DNA of 64,000 bases from Papilionanthe hookeriana x Papilionanthe teres (GCA_022702705.1 CM040424.1:144403165-144467164); one strand, 5' to 3'; positions 32,454 to 43,289 are shown, numbered from the stretch's first letter. Program-made: numbers and translations. Notes: a model not told the origin generated them from the sequence alone.

Positions 32454-33578
32454 TTTTATTTTATGGCAATTTGCTTTATTGCAATTTATTTAATCGCATC
32501 GCACTTACTTTTCTTGCATGATAAACAACTGTTGCATGAAAACCCACACTTTTAGGATAGTCCCTAAAACTGAAACCAAAACTAAATTAAAAGTCATTGC
32601 ACGATAAAATTCACCGCCACAACATTTCAAAATATAAAACAACTCAAAATTTAATCACAAACAGAACACAAAACTACAATTATAACTAAATTAAAACGTC
32701 TTGTTGGATGATCGGGAATACCTCGGATGATGTAACCTACGTGTTGCTAACGGGATTTCCCACGGTCTAAATGAAAGTGTGGAACTCATTTAGTTGAGTT
32801 TAGCAAATACATCTGGACTAAGTGAATCCGATTAAAATAACGATGCCGGAAGGATGGAACCGTGGGATCTTAACCGGTGTTGTTATAATCAACTTTAAGA
32901 TTTGTTTTAATTAAAACATAAAAAACACTTGGGAATTAAGAATTTTCTCTAAACCAAAACACTTTTCTCATCTCTTGATTTATGACTTCTATAACTAAAC
33001 CTCTGCAACAACAAGGAGCTCGGAGCAGGGTGGGCAGCACGACCATTGTCATCAGCAAAACTTGAATCTATATCAGCTAAACATTCCTAGAATTAAATAA
33101 CCAAGCCATAGGGCTTCGAGATAGTTTGCCTAGTGCAACATAAATCCTCAACCTTTTGTTAGGCATTTGCATTGCAAATTAAGCCCTAACCGGTCTTAGG
33201 ACTCTGAGGTAGTCGTTCGGTACGACATAAACCCTCATATCTTCGAGGCTATTTGTATGATTTTATCACACAAATATAAGTCCAAATTAATTAAAATTGG
33301 CAAGATTGAAACATTAAATAAACATTAGGACTTTCCTAAATCCAAGCCAAATAATAAGATAGTTGGGAAATTACCGAAGTTCGCTTCGAATCTGTGATTT
33401 CTCCTACCTTTCTTCCTTTGAATTCCCAAAATAAAACGTCCCAAATTTGATCCATTCCCTATTGAAATTCCAAAATTTAATCCATTGAAAACTTAAACTT
33501 TGAGATTCTTAAGAGCAGAATTATTGATTATTATCGAGAGTTTTCTTAGGTGATTCGCGTCACTTAAGATGTAATTAA

Positions 33579-33600
33579 CTATAGGGGCTTGCCCTTATAG
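33579..33600 (+). other. U5 hairpin of LTR1
   Basis: CTATAGGGGC-TT-GCCCTTATAG forms a 10-bp stem with one G-T pair, conserved unchanged in LTR2 (53831-53852). It would be present in element RNA near the primer site. Confidence 0.55.
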
Positions 33601-33973
33601 GGAATTTTAAGAACCCAAGTAATATAAACTCTTCTTAATTCCTTTACATTAAGTAGGGGAATTTGTCGGCTTATAAAATTGGTTCACAGACCAAACGGAT
33701 GTCACAAATCTTCTAGTTTATTTAATCGAGCCCTATCACCAAACAGTGTGTCTATTCTTCGGGATAGATACACGGTTTGTGATGCGACGCTCGTTTATAT
33801 AAACTATCTGGGATGTGAGGTCAGTTTGATTTCATATCTTAAAATTATTTTCAAAATCAAATACTACTTTTCAAATTATTTATTTAAATTAAATTAAAAA
33901 TTCACCGACAATTTCTGTTAGGCGACCCCCTTTTCAAAATACAACACAACCTAAAAATATGCCGTACAATTTC

Positions 33974-33991
33974 TGGCGACTCCGCTGGGGA
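33974..33991 (+). other. Primer binding site of element D, first unit (tRNA-Arg type)
   Basis: TGGCGACTCCGCTGGGGA is complementary to the CCA-ended 3' arm expected for a plant tRNA-Arg (acceptor and T-arm bases CCCCAGCGGAGTCG, from memory). It lies six bases after the LTR end. The same 18 bases recur after LTR2. Confidence 0.88.
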
Positions 33992-34417
33992 AAATTCCTC
34001 TCTCCATTTTAATCAGACAATTCTGCTTTCAAAAATCAGTAGTGTATCCATGTTCCTAGTGGATCAAACTACCCTTCTTTTCGTTGGAATACTATGTTCA
34101 TTTCTACCTTGAACAAGTATAGCCAACATTCTCTCGGATTTAGGAGCCACTGTTTAGACACCCCTAAACAGAGAGGTTCCGAGATCCTTTTCCCTCATTC
34201 TTGAGGTGGGGTGGACCCCCAATAGGTATTAGTTTAGGAGCGGTCTTGCGGGTCGAGAAGTTTCTGCAAGACTTTCTCTTCCTTTTCCAGTTCCTAATCA
34301 ATTCCTTTTACCCTTCCTACAACTCTCCTTCTTTTATTAATTCTCCCTCCTAACGAACAAATCTTTCCGAAAAGGCAATTTTCCTTTAACACCACAAATA
34401 CACTAAGATAAACAGAA
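33992..34417 (+). other. 5' leader of element D, first unit
   Basis: Noncoding and pyrimidine-rich, similar to 54260-54673. It contains ACTGTTTAGACACCCCTAAACAGAG, which holds a CTGTTTAG...CTAAACAG dyad (34150-34174) that could fold next to the primer site; this dyad is also present in unit 2 (54419-54443). Confidence 0.6.
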
Positions 34418-35497
34418 ATGTGTTCGGACTCTTTCTTTTTCGTCATAAGTTATACGATAAGAAGAAGCATGATTCGGGGACTAACACTTGGAATCTGCCC
34501 TACAGAAATGGAAGCCCCAAAACTGATCTTCTCCTTCGTCAACGGACTCGACCTGGCCGTATTCAAGGACGAACTGCCTGACAATGGAATCATTCGATTC
34601 GGACAAGGATTCGGGGACACCGACATCAAAACCCCCGACGTCACTCTATTTTCACTCACAAGAAAAGTACCAGAAGCTGAGAAGCTGTTGATTGAGTTCA
34701 ACCTCAAGTCAACTCACGAATTCCCTCCTCTGCAAAAGATTCCAACTGAGAGGAGTACTGCCGTCCACAGAAGGACTGTTGTTGCTATCCCCACTGGTCT
34801 AGTTGTCTCTACACCTACCCCGGCTCCCGCCAAACTAAAGGGGAAGGAAATTCAGAACTATGGTGAACCTGTTACCGTGGAGGGTACAGACCTTCCTGTG
34901 AGACCTTCTGTTTTTGAAATCGGGTAAGGCTCTAGAATTCCATCACTGACACGGACTCAGAGAAGGAACAAAAGTAGAAGGATCGCTAGAGAAGCCAGAG
35001 CTGCTGAAGTTGTTTTCCTAGAAAAAATCCCAGAACTGCCCGAGTATACACCGCTGCCTGAATACATACCACTTTTGGGCGGAAGCAGGTTCCATCCCCT
35101 CTCCGCCGCAAAGGATGAAGAAAATGTTTGCAAGATTGCTGCCGCATTGCCTCAGCCCGTATATTACAATGATAGCCGTAAGAAAAGGGCCAGAACTACG
35201 CCATTTGCTCGACTGCAAACTTTGATAGAGAAGTTAGCAAAGAAGGAAAAATGCCCTGTATCAGAAATTTTGAGAAGGATAGGGCGGGTGCCGGCCAAAT
35301 CCCGTCTTGGGCCGCGAGTAGAACCTGCTATCGTTGCAGAAAAGCCAAATAAGAGAATGAAAGCTAGTCCACCTGTCGTTGTTTCAGGACTACAGATTAG
35401 GGAGGTACCACCTTCCAGCATTTGGCTGACAGACCATCCGGTTCTAGACCTTATGCTGCTAGAAGGATGGTATGGCGTCCCACTACTTGACAATTAA
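34418..35497 (+). pseudogene. ORF1 upstream of gag, element D first unit (one in-frame stop)
   Basis: One frame runs 34418-35497 with a single TAA at 34925. The second unit has coding sequence at that point (GSSSRIPS), so the stop is a lesion. An alternative start is the ATG at 34508 (MEAPKLIFSFVNGLDLAVFK). Landmarks are that NGLDLAV block, KLKGKEIQNYGEPVTVEGTD (about 34830), LTRTQRRNKSRR (34945-34983), and a C-terminal basic stretch RKKRARTTPFARLQTLIEKL. Tat/Ogre elements often carry an ORF before gag of unknown role. The first part resembles the N-terminal module of the AlkB-like ORF (43111-43480). After the stop at 35497 the frame steps to the coiled coil before gag. Confidence 0.75.
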
Positions 35498-37742
35498 GAT
35501 TAAAACAACAACCTGAGAAAGAAAGTCTCGTCAGGAGACTTGAGTCCGAAGAAAGTGCTACCGCAATAAAGGGGACTCATGAGAAGGAAACCCGACAGTT
35601 ATCACATGACAACTGCAAGGATGTACAGAAAAGACCACTAGAAGATGCTATGGAAAAGCTAAGAACTGATATTCGGCGATTAGCAAAGGAAAGAGAAGAG
35701 AAATTCAGAGATGAGATTGATTCGTCAGAGTTCATGGATGATGAATATGCAGAAATTAACATGGTTGAAAGACGAGCTTCGTCAGCTTCACAAGGTGCTC
35801 CTGCAGCCGCAGAAAGAGAGGAGCCGGAAGTAATGAGGAGGCAGCTTCAAGAGAAAGATGATACAATCGCCCAAATGGCAAAAAGGATGGAAGAGATGGT
35901 CGTAGCCCTAGCCACTCTCCGCAGTCGGGTTCAACCCCAAAGAGAAACACCCCCGAAGTCATTCACATTGTAGACGGAGGAAAGGAGATTACATCCGTCA
36001 ATGGGGATGATCAGTTAAAGAAGGATACAACACAAAGCATGATTCCGGAGAAGGATATTAAGAACTTGGTGGAACAGCAGGTGCGAGAAGCCTTGGCACA
36101 ATCAAAGAGCGGGACATCCATTCGGACGGGTAGGCCTTACCCCGAAGAATTCGACGCTGTCCAATATCCGAAAGGCTTTGTACCACCTCTGTTCAAGACC
36201 TTTGATGGAACCGGAAACCCTCGGCAGCATGTTGCACATTTTCGTTCCAGTTTTTGCAATGCCGACGGGAGTGATGCCTTACTCTTTAGACAATTTGTCA
36301 GCAGCCTGTCAAGGATCGCCTTTGATTGGTATGCAGAATTACCGAACGGTTCGGTGAAGACATTTTCAGAACTAGAGAACCTCTTCATCAAGCGATTTGC
36401 TGGAGCTCAGCACCACATCACTATAGGTGATTTAGTGGTAGAGAAGCAGAAGCCGAACGAAACTTTGGTGGATTACATACTTCGATGGAGAAATCTAAGT
36501 ATGAAGTATGAGCCACAACTACAAGAACAACATGCAGTCGGCATTTTACTGAAGAGCATTGATGGCCCGATAGCACTTCTCCTCAAGGGATTTACTATTA
36601 AGACTTTTGAGAAGTTGTTAAGCAAGGCCAGAAGCTTACAAGAGGAGGCGAAGCAATTAAGTTTCACCGACAAAACGAGACAAACAGAAGCCCGTGAAAA
36701 CTTTTGAAAAGAAGTCCGGGATCATTGCAGCAGTCGACAAAGGTAAGCAACCGATACAAATATCGTCAGAACGGCAGCAACAACCTCAACAGAATTACCA
36801 GCAACCCCAACCCAGCTATCATTCATCTCAACAATATGAACAACCGCCTCGTCCGCAACGTACGTTAAGGGAGCTTCTAAGCAGGGAGTATCCGTTCAAG
36901 AATGAGGCAGTGCCGAAAATGTTCCGCAGTCTGATGAAGACTCCGCATTTCCAACTGCCAGAACCTAAGAGACCAGAAGAAGTCAACAAGAAAGGTGATC
37001 CCAACTTTTGCCCTTACCACCGGATGCTTGGACACAAGATAGAAGATTGTATTACCTTCAAAAGTTGGCTCAACGACAATCTTTGGAAAGGGAATATAAC
37101 GATCCCGAAGGAGTACATGAAGGAACCCCAGAAAGGAGGTTCCGTTAACGTTATCTCGACGGATCCCATTGTGCCGATAGACCCCTATGCGACTGATGAT
37201 GGATGGGCTACCGCTTGGACAAAGTCTTCGAAAAAGATTTTGGATCACATCCAAACCGCTTCGGTGCGAGCCTCAATTCAGAGTTCGAAACCTGTAAAGT
37301 CGACACTATCACTTGCGATAGAAGAACCACCTCAACAAGAGACAATTGAAGAGAAGAAGAAAATTGATGAAGAAGAGAAGACCGAGGCTCCTAAGGCTAG
37401 ACTAGGGGTCGCTTATCCTAAGATAGTTGTTTCCGATTCGGGGAGAAATCCCTCGAACCTCCGACTACGTATGATTATCCGCTCACTCCGGTGGGATCTT
37501 ATAATGATAAGGGTTATGGCGTTGGCTACGTTTTGATCGTTTCTAACGATTACGTAACTAGCGACAATCAACCTAATCCGGACGTCGATTCCGATACAAA
37601 TGACAATTCTCAAATCATACACAATCTCGACGATCACAATGACGAAGAAGACATCCATCAAGGAGGCTACGAGAGTTCAACAAGCAATGAATCTATTTGC
37701 GAGTTTCGGGGAGCTCCGATCACAATAGAGTTAGAGCCTTCG
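35491..37742 (+). pseudogene. Gag of element D, first unit
   Basis: Order: a charged coiled coil (from QLRLKQQ at 35491; EKLRTDIRRLAKEREEKF at about 35655, with EVMRRQLQEKDDTIAQMAKR), a frame break near 35955, then the Retrotrans_gag core at 36039-36707 (YPKGFVPPLFKTFDGTGNPR, SRIAFDWYAELPNGSVKTF, FAGAQHHITIGDLVVEKQKP). After a second frame step at about 36700 comes a Gln/Pro-rich stretch and a zinc knuckle of the form C-x2-H-x4-H-x4-C (CPYHRMLGHKIEDC; C106, H109, H114, C119 of the 36694 frame). Gag forms the particle and binds RNA. In the second unit the coil tail and core share one frame (56108-57208), so the 35955 break is a deletion in this copy. Confidence 0.87.
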
Positions 37743-38608
37743 GACTGCGAAGCTAATCCGGAAGAACTCGTCATTCCGATTCAGGAGGAAACACGAGCAA
37801 ACTCAATACTAGATTCAGAAGAAATTACAGAAGTTAACTTAAGAAGTGGAAGAGTTCTACCTCCGAGAATGGGTCCAAAGGACAAAGGAAAGCAGGTGGT
37901 TGTTCAAAAAAAACCAACCCCGCAGAAGAAATACCCATTCGAGAAGAAGCCGAGACACATGGAAATAAGGTGGACTACAACGTGCTAGCCCATCTTAGGA
38001 AACTACCGACCAAGCCGAGCATCTACGACGCTCTCATCTTATCAAAGGAGATGAGAGAAGCTCTGATCAAGGCCTTACTTGATCCAGAATTTTGCTTAGC
38101 TCAAATGACCGGAGATTCCTTAGATGAGGTTTGTTTGTTAAAGGAACAGCGAGGTGTCACCTTTATGGACAATGACCTATTACTTGGGACAGCAGATCAC
38201 AACCGACCGTTGTACATTTCAGTTACAATTGGGAAGTTTACACTCTCCAGAGTATTGGTGGATCCAGGAGCATCAATTAATATAATGAGTCTTCGAATGC
38301 TAGCATACTTGGAAATTGATGCTCGCGAGCTTGAAGCAGACAAAATGTTATTAAGAGGATTCAACCAGAAAGGAGAAAGAGCACTCGGATCAATAACACT
38401 ACTAATGAAGACCGGTGATTTGGCAAAGACAACCGCAAAATTTCACATAATTGATTCAAAAACGTCATTCAACGCTCTACTGGGCCGACCATGGATACAT
38501 GAAAACAGGATGGTACCATCATCCCTACACCAGTGCATCAAATACTATGATGGAGGGGAACAGTGCATCAAAGGTGACTTACAACCATTCTCCGTACTTG
38601 AAATTTGA
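37743..38608 (+). pseudogene. Protease of element D, first unit
   Basis: After an acidic Gag tail (37491-37988, ending in basic KPTPQKKYPFEKKPRH), the 37970-38608 frame holds the retropepsin: LYISVTIGKFTLSRVLVDPG, with the catalytic motif DPGAS (residues 98-102 of that frame), then LLMKTGDLAKTTAKFHI and the flap-end LLGRPWIHENRMVPSSLHQC. The frame overlaps the preceding one by 19 bp. The protease would release Gag, RT and integrase from the polyprotein. The fold is complete, and only the join to Gag and to RT is broken. Confidence 0.87.
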
Positions 38609-39602
38609 ATCCATGAAGATGCAGCTTATTATGCACCCCCGAAGAAAACAATTTTCTCCAGAGATACCATAACGAATGAAGCAAAGGAAATTCGGGACGA
38701 CGAAGAACTCGAAGTTCTAGTCCAACGATCGATCACCACTCCCTTACGGCGAGATGGTGAAGGTTTCTCCACAACTTGCATCCGAGGTCGAGGCCGGGGA
38801 CGAGGTCGTGGCAGAGACGTTTGGACAGTTGGACAGAGGAAACCAACCATCAATGTTGAATGGGAAGATAGTTCTGAAGAAGGAAAAGAGATCAAGCGAG
38901 AAGCAGCGACAATAAGTCGGAAGAAGCCGCAATTCAAGATACCGCTCGAAGATGAAAAGAATGAAGAATATAAATCGATGTACGAGAAGATTAACCACTA
39001 TGTACATACTATGACCCTGACCCCGATTCATTCTAATAAGATCGAGGGTATGGTGGTCAAAGAGGTACGTAGCGGCGGTGCAAAGCCCATCAAATTCTAC
39101 CGTGGTGCTCCTTCCTCCAAAGCCGAAAATAATGTACAATTTGAAGATGTCACTTCATTAGAATTAATGGAATTACCTTTTGAGTGGTACTCTCCTGTGT
39201 TCAAAATTTAATTCAGCGTGGTTTCTTACCTCGACAATGGACAAAAGGTCAATCACAACATTTTGAAAAATTATGGAATAACTCCGGTCGTCCACCCAAT
39301 TCAAAGCATGGTCTCGGATTCGGCACAGTAGGATGAGTTGACGATACTGAATTTTGCTTGGTTGTCACTTACGAGTGTAATGAAAACTGCATGGAAACTA
39401 TAGAAGAATTTGAAGATTTACAAATTAGAGACGCTCCACCAGAATTCGAAGAAGAGATTAAATCTACAATAGATGAGTTAACGAAAGTTAACTTAGGTAC
39501 TAGCAAAGAACCTAGACCTACCTTTGTTAGCTCCTTACTCAATAAAGAGGACTCCGAAGAAATAATCAAGTTATTAATGGAATTTAAAGGCTCGTTTTGC
39601 TT
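38609..39602 (+). pseudogene. Protease-RT linker of element D, first unit
   Basis: In consecutive frames: a basic RGRGRGRGRGR stretch (about 38782-38815), QFKIPLEDEKNEEYKSMYEK (38931 onward), NHYVHTMTLTPIHSNKIEGM, then LMELPFEWYSPVFKI with a stop at 39209, and ELTKVNLGTSKEPRPTFVSS (about 39476-39535), the Tat segment just before RT. Several frame steps occur. No enzyme domain is visible; the Arg-Gly run suggests RNA binding. Confidence 0.7.
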
Positions 39603-40440
39603 GGAGCTATGATGAGATGCCGGGGTTATCTCCGCAGGTCGCGATCTATAAGCTAGGAGTGGATCCTACTTCGTCCCGGTCGGACAAGGTCCCCGAAGAA
39701 TGCGTCTAGAAATCGAACAACAAGTCATAGCCGAAGTTAAAAAACTAATAGACGCTAAATTTGTCCGTGAAGAACAATACCCGACTTGGCTAGCCAATGT
39801 GGTGCCAGTCAGAAAGAAGAATGGTCAGATCAGAATTTGTGTGGATTTCAGAGATTTAAACAAGGCATGTCTAAAAGATGAATTCCCTCTATCGATCCCA
39901 GAATTAATGATCGACATTGCTTCGACACATGAAATATTCTCATTCATGGATGGATCTTCAGGGTACAACCAGATAAAAATGGCTCCAGAAGATGAAAAAC
40001 TTACAGCATTCAGAACCCCGATCGGAGTATATTGCTACACACTGATGCCATTCGGGCTGAAGAACGTAGGAGCAACCTACCAGAGAGCAATGACAAGAAT
40101 TTTTGATGATCTCATCCACAATCAAGTCGAATGCTACGTGGACGATGTGGTCATCAAAAGCAAAGTAAAGGACAACCACCTATATGATTTGAGAATTGTT
40201 TTCGAACGATTAAGACAATTTAACCTTAAGATGAATCCCTTAAAATGCACCTTCGGCGTCACCTCCGGGAAATTCTTAGGATTCGTTGTCCGACATCGTG
40301 GAATTGAAATCGACCCGGAAAAGATTAAAGCTATCTTAGAAATGCCGCCTCCAAAAACCTTAAAACAACTACGATCTTCTCGAGGGAAGTTTGCATTTCT
40401 TCGACGCTTTATCTCGAAACTTGTCGAGTAGGTGTCGGCC
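39603..40440 (+). pseudogene. Reverse transcriptase of element D, first unit
   Basis: The 39700-40431 frame (243 codons) holds most RT blocks: RLEIEQQVIAEVKKLIDAKF, NGQIRICVDFRDLNKAC, FMDGSSGYNQIKMAPEDEK, VYCYTLMPFGLKNVGATYQR, the catalytic YVDD (residues 146-149, about 40135), and KFLGFVVRHRGIEIDPEKIK. The lead-in (39603-39699) is out of frame, and many of its differences from the family sequence sit at CAG. The frame ends at 40431 in GTCGAGTAG, where unit 2 reads GTCAGGTAG and stays open. All catalytic residues are present. Confidence 0.9.
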
Positions 40441-41010
40441 TTTCTCGGCACTAGTTAAAAAGGACGCCAAATTTATTTGGGAAGAGAAATGCCGGAAGGC
40501 CTTCGAGGACATTAAGCGATATTTAATGACACCTCCTGTCTTAGCAGCCCCGGTCTCGGGTAGACCGGCGATACTTTATACCGCGGCTTTAGACGACTCA
40601 CTCGGAGCCTCGTTAGCCGGGTCGATGATGAGGGTAAAGAAAATGCTCTTTACTACCTAAGCCGTCGTTTACTTTCGACGGAAATAAGGTATCCCGCAAT
40701 TGAAAAGCATTGTTTAGCCCTGATCTTCGCCGCTCAAAAGATCAGGCACTACATGCTTTCTCATAAGATCAACCTGATCTCAAAATTTAATCCATTTCAA
40801 TACTTGATGACTCGTCCAACGCTTTCCGGCAGACTTTCTAGATGGTCAATGATATTATTGCAATTCGATATAACTTTCGTGCCTCTTCATGCCGTAAAGG
40901 GACAAGTCTTAACAGACTTCCTCGCTGCACACCCTCTGCCGGCAGAATCTCCTCTCAATGACTATTTGCCAGATGAACAAATAATGAGCCTAGAAGACCC
41001 TGATGATCGA
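40391..41010 (+). pseudogene. RNase H of element D, first unit
   Basis: Open pieces 40391-40660 and 40753-41010 carry PFSALVKKDAKFIWEEKCRK, AFEDIKRYLMTPPVLAAP, YTAALDDSLGASLA, YYLSRRLLSTEIRYPAIEKH (near 40650-40710, other frame) and INLISKFNPFQYLMTRPTLS. The usual YLAVS/D-type first catalytic segment reads YTAALDDSLGAS. Frame steps occur near 40610 and 40660. Confidence 0.8.
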
Positions 41011-41626
41011 CGTTGGGAATTATATTTCGACGGAGCATCTTCGACACACAAAGACGAAGAATCGCAAGTGATAGTGCCCGGTAAGGCGGGGATCGGATTA
41101 ATCTTTATAACACCGGAGCGGGGGATGTTAAGATACTCCTACCACTTGACAGCAGCCATGTACAAACAACGAAGCGGAATACAAAGCCCTCATAATAGGA
41201 CCGGAATTAGCTATTCAAATGGGGATAACGGACATCAACATCTACGGGGATTCGCAGTTAATCATTCAACGGATCGCGGAGAGTACGAGATTTTAAAGCC
41301 AAGACTCGAGCAATACTTCCGAGTATGCCATACGGTTGTTGGAACGTATTCCGAATGTGACGATCTACAAAATTCCCGAAAAGAAAATGCTTTAGCGAGA
41401 TGCGTTAGCTCGCCTCGCAAAAGAATTTGCATGTTTGCAAGATGAGTCGGTAGAAGTGTCGGTTCACGGACGTCATGTCCTATCACGGCTCGACATAGAC
41501 ACAATACACAAATCGAAAAAGAAAAAGAATCGATTGCAGACGATGATGAGAAAACACGGAAGATTGGAGACAGCCGTTAATAGGCTCGCTCGCAAACATG
41601 AAAACTACCGGACGATAGGTCGCTAG
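41011..41626 (+). pseudogene. Archaeal-type second RNase H of element D, first unit
   Basis: WELYFDGASSTHKDE (first catalytic Asp, residue 93 of the frame starting at 40753), KAGIGLIFITPERGMLRYSY, then after a frame step near 41150 NEAEYKAL-like and DINIYGDSQLIIQRI words (41235-41275). The following basic region (41435-41626) links to integrase. Tat elements carry this extra domain in addition to their retroviral-type RNase H. Confidence 0.85.
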
Positions 41627-42816
41627 CCCATCAGATCAAGAAAAGAACTCTGTCCTACGCATTAATAAACAACACGTTATACAGAAGGTCTTTCGATCAA
41701 ATGTGGCTAAGGTGCCTAAGCGGGTCCGAGGCCCGTGAAATTGTTAAAGAGGTGCATTCAGGACTCTGTGGCACTCACCAGTCGGATCCGAAGATGAAAA
41801 TGAAAATTAAAAGACTAGGGTACTACTGGCCCTCGATGATGACCGATTGAATGAAAATCGCCAAGAGCTGTCACCAATGCCAAGTGCACGGAGTGGTTCT
41901 ACACCAACCTCCAAATGTGTTACATCCAACAATTGCGTCGTGGCCATTTGAATGTTGGGGCACGGATATAGTGGGTCCAATAGAACCACCATCTTCAAAA
42001 GGACATCGCTTCATTCTTGCGGCTACGGATTACTTTTCCAAGTGGGCAGGCGGTTCCACTCGGAGAAGTGAAAGCACACCACGTGCTACGGTTTGCAAGA
42101 GCCAAGTTGTCTACCGTTTCGGAGTGCCGCGCGAGATCATCTCAGATAATGGGTCAGCATTTAGAAGCACACAAATCAACAATTTTGTCAGGAGACACGG
42201 AATCGACTGGCGATATTCAACAATTTACTACCCAAGAGCAAACGGCCTAGCTGAGGCTTTTAATAAAACTCTCGTTCAAATCTTAAAGAAAACCTTGGAC
42301 GATAATAAGAGAAATTGGCAGAAGAACTTATTAGAAGCCTTATGGGCCTACCGAACAACCTTCAGAACTCCTACTCAAGCTACACCTTACGCTCTGGTGT
42401 ATGGGTCCGAGGCAGTGCTACTCTTAGAGGTCCAGCTTCATTCACTCAGAATCACAGTCACAAACAAAATCATGACAGAAGAGAATGCCAAATTACGGCT
42501 TGAAGAATTGGAAAGCCTGGAAGGGAAAAGACTTGAAGCGCAGCAGAATTTAGAACTATACCAAGCTAAGATGGTTCAAGCCCATGACAAACTGGTCCGC
42601 CCAAGAACCTTTAAAGTTGGTGACTTAGTTCTCGTTCTCAAAAGACCTATTCTTGCACACCGCAAGATAGGAGGAAAATTTGAACCCACTTGGGAAGGGC
42701 CGTTTGTGGTCGAGGCGACCTACTCGGGAGGCTCCTACCAGCTAGTGAACTGCCAAGGAGAACGACATATGCTTCCGATCAACGGACGATACTTGAAGAA
42801 GTATTACGCTACCTGA
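41627..42816 (+). pseudogene. Integrase of element D, first unit (nearly complete)
   Basis: The zinc-binding part is split: VHSGLCGTHQSDPKMK (about 41752-41800) is separated by TGA near 41848 from CHQCQVHG. The 41851-42816 frame (321 codons) holds the rest: WGTDIVGPIEPPSS (D39), FGVPREIISDNGSAF (D99) and NGLAEAFNKTLVQILKKTL (E135, giving the standard D-x35-E spacing), then GDLVLVLKRPILAHRKIGGK, FEPTWEGPFVVEATYSGGSY and the end RYLKKYYAT. A short stretch after YFSKWA (42050-42105) is out of register. No chromodomain follows, as expected for Tat. Confidence 0.9.
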
Positions 42817-43080
42817 TGTTTCGAAGGAATGAATTCTTCATCCCTAGAAGCATGGGCGAAGTAGTTACTTATGACTGGGTCCGAACCCAAAAATAATAAA
42901 AAAATGTGCTAAAATAAATAAAATCATGATAATGAAGTTTTCCTTGTTTTCTCTTCCATATCAAAATATCTTCCTGATCTTATCCCACTTCATTCTTGTT
43001 AAATTTAAAAATACAAAAAGTAATAAAAAAACTGTCTTTAATAAGCATTTTCTTAATGTTCTTGTTCTTAGTACAGCCCC
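42817..43080 (+). other. Gap between integrase and AlkB-like ORF, element D first unit
   Basis: AT-rich and noncoding, containing TGTGCTAAAATAAATAAAATCATGATAATGAA-like sequence that recurs in unit 2 (63155-63190). It would be intronic in a spliced AlkB-like mRNA. Confidence 0.5.
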
Positions 43081-43110
43081 TGATCCTTTTCCTTGTCTTT
43101 TCGCAGGGAA
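43081..43110 (+). other. Splice-acceptor-like site just before the AlkB-like ORF
   Basis: TGATCCTTTTCC, TTGTCTTTTCGCAG and GGAA lead into ATG at 43111, with AG at 43105-43106. The pyrimidine tract ending CAG is conserved in unit 2 (AG at 63358-63359), although the flanking noncoding DNA is free to vary. It suggests that the ORF is expressed from a spliced subgenomic RNA, as an env gene would be. The donor is unknown (see 32445). Confidence 0.55.
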
Positions 43111-43289
43111 ATGTCGAACGGGCGGTTGGTCCTGAACTTTAGAAATGGCATAAGCCTTGCACTCTACGAAAAGAGGGTGAAAGATGGAGCGATAATCGAG
43201 ATTGACTCAGACTTCGCACCAGCAGGCTTGCAATACGAGGAAAGTGACTGGGTCCCAGTTGACCGAGAGGAACTGCCAGTCAGACAGTA
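43111..43289 (+). pseudogene. N-terminal module of the AlkB-like protein, frameshifted
   Basis: MSNGRLVLNFRNGISLALYE opens the ORF right after the acceptor-like site. The frame ends at 43288 (TAA). In unit 2 the junction has one more base (near 63530) and runs straight into MKVGDPSH, so a 1-nt loss at about 43278 separates this module from the 43290 frame. The module resembles ORF1 at 34508 (KLIFSFVNGLDLAVFKDELP): NG-x2-LA and the following I-I are shared, and both copies continue to a TQRRN block. Confidence 0.7.

Larger units (their letters stand above)
26513..33968 (+). repeat. LTR1 of element D
   Basis: It starts TGTTGACCTCATTTCTGATG at 26513 and ends GTACA at 33968, six bases before the primer site. 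It is closely similar to 46758-54236 over its full length. Order: terminal hairpin, A/C-rich U3 (27060-28620), TATTTAAA box (28900), GC-richer leader (28930-29720), AT-rich part, pentamer AT array (31545-31885), and a U5-like end with a hairpin (33579-33600). Open frames at 28638-29662 and 33679-33897 lie inside it and show no protein signal. At about 7.46 kb it is exceptionally long for an LTR. Confidence 0.92.

Noticed and set aside
33974..33991. tRNA-Arg gene fragment
   Set aside because: Only the 18-nt complement of the tRNA 3' end is present and it sits next to an LTR, so it is a primer binding site. The same holds for the tRNA-Asp-type site at 2449-2466.
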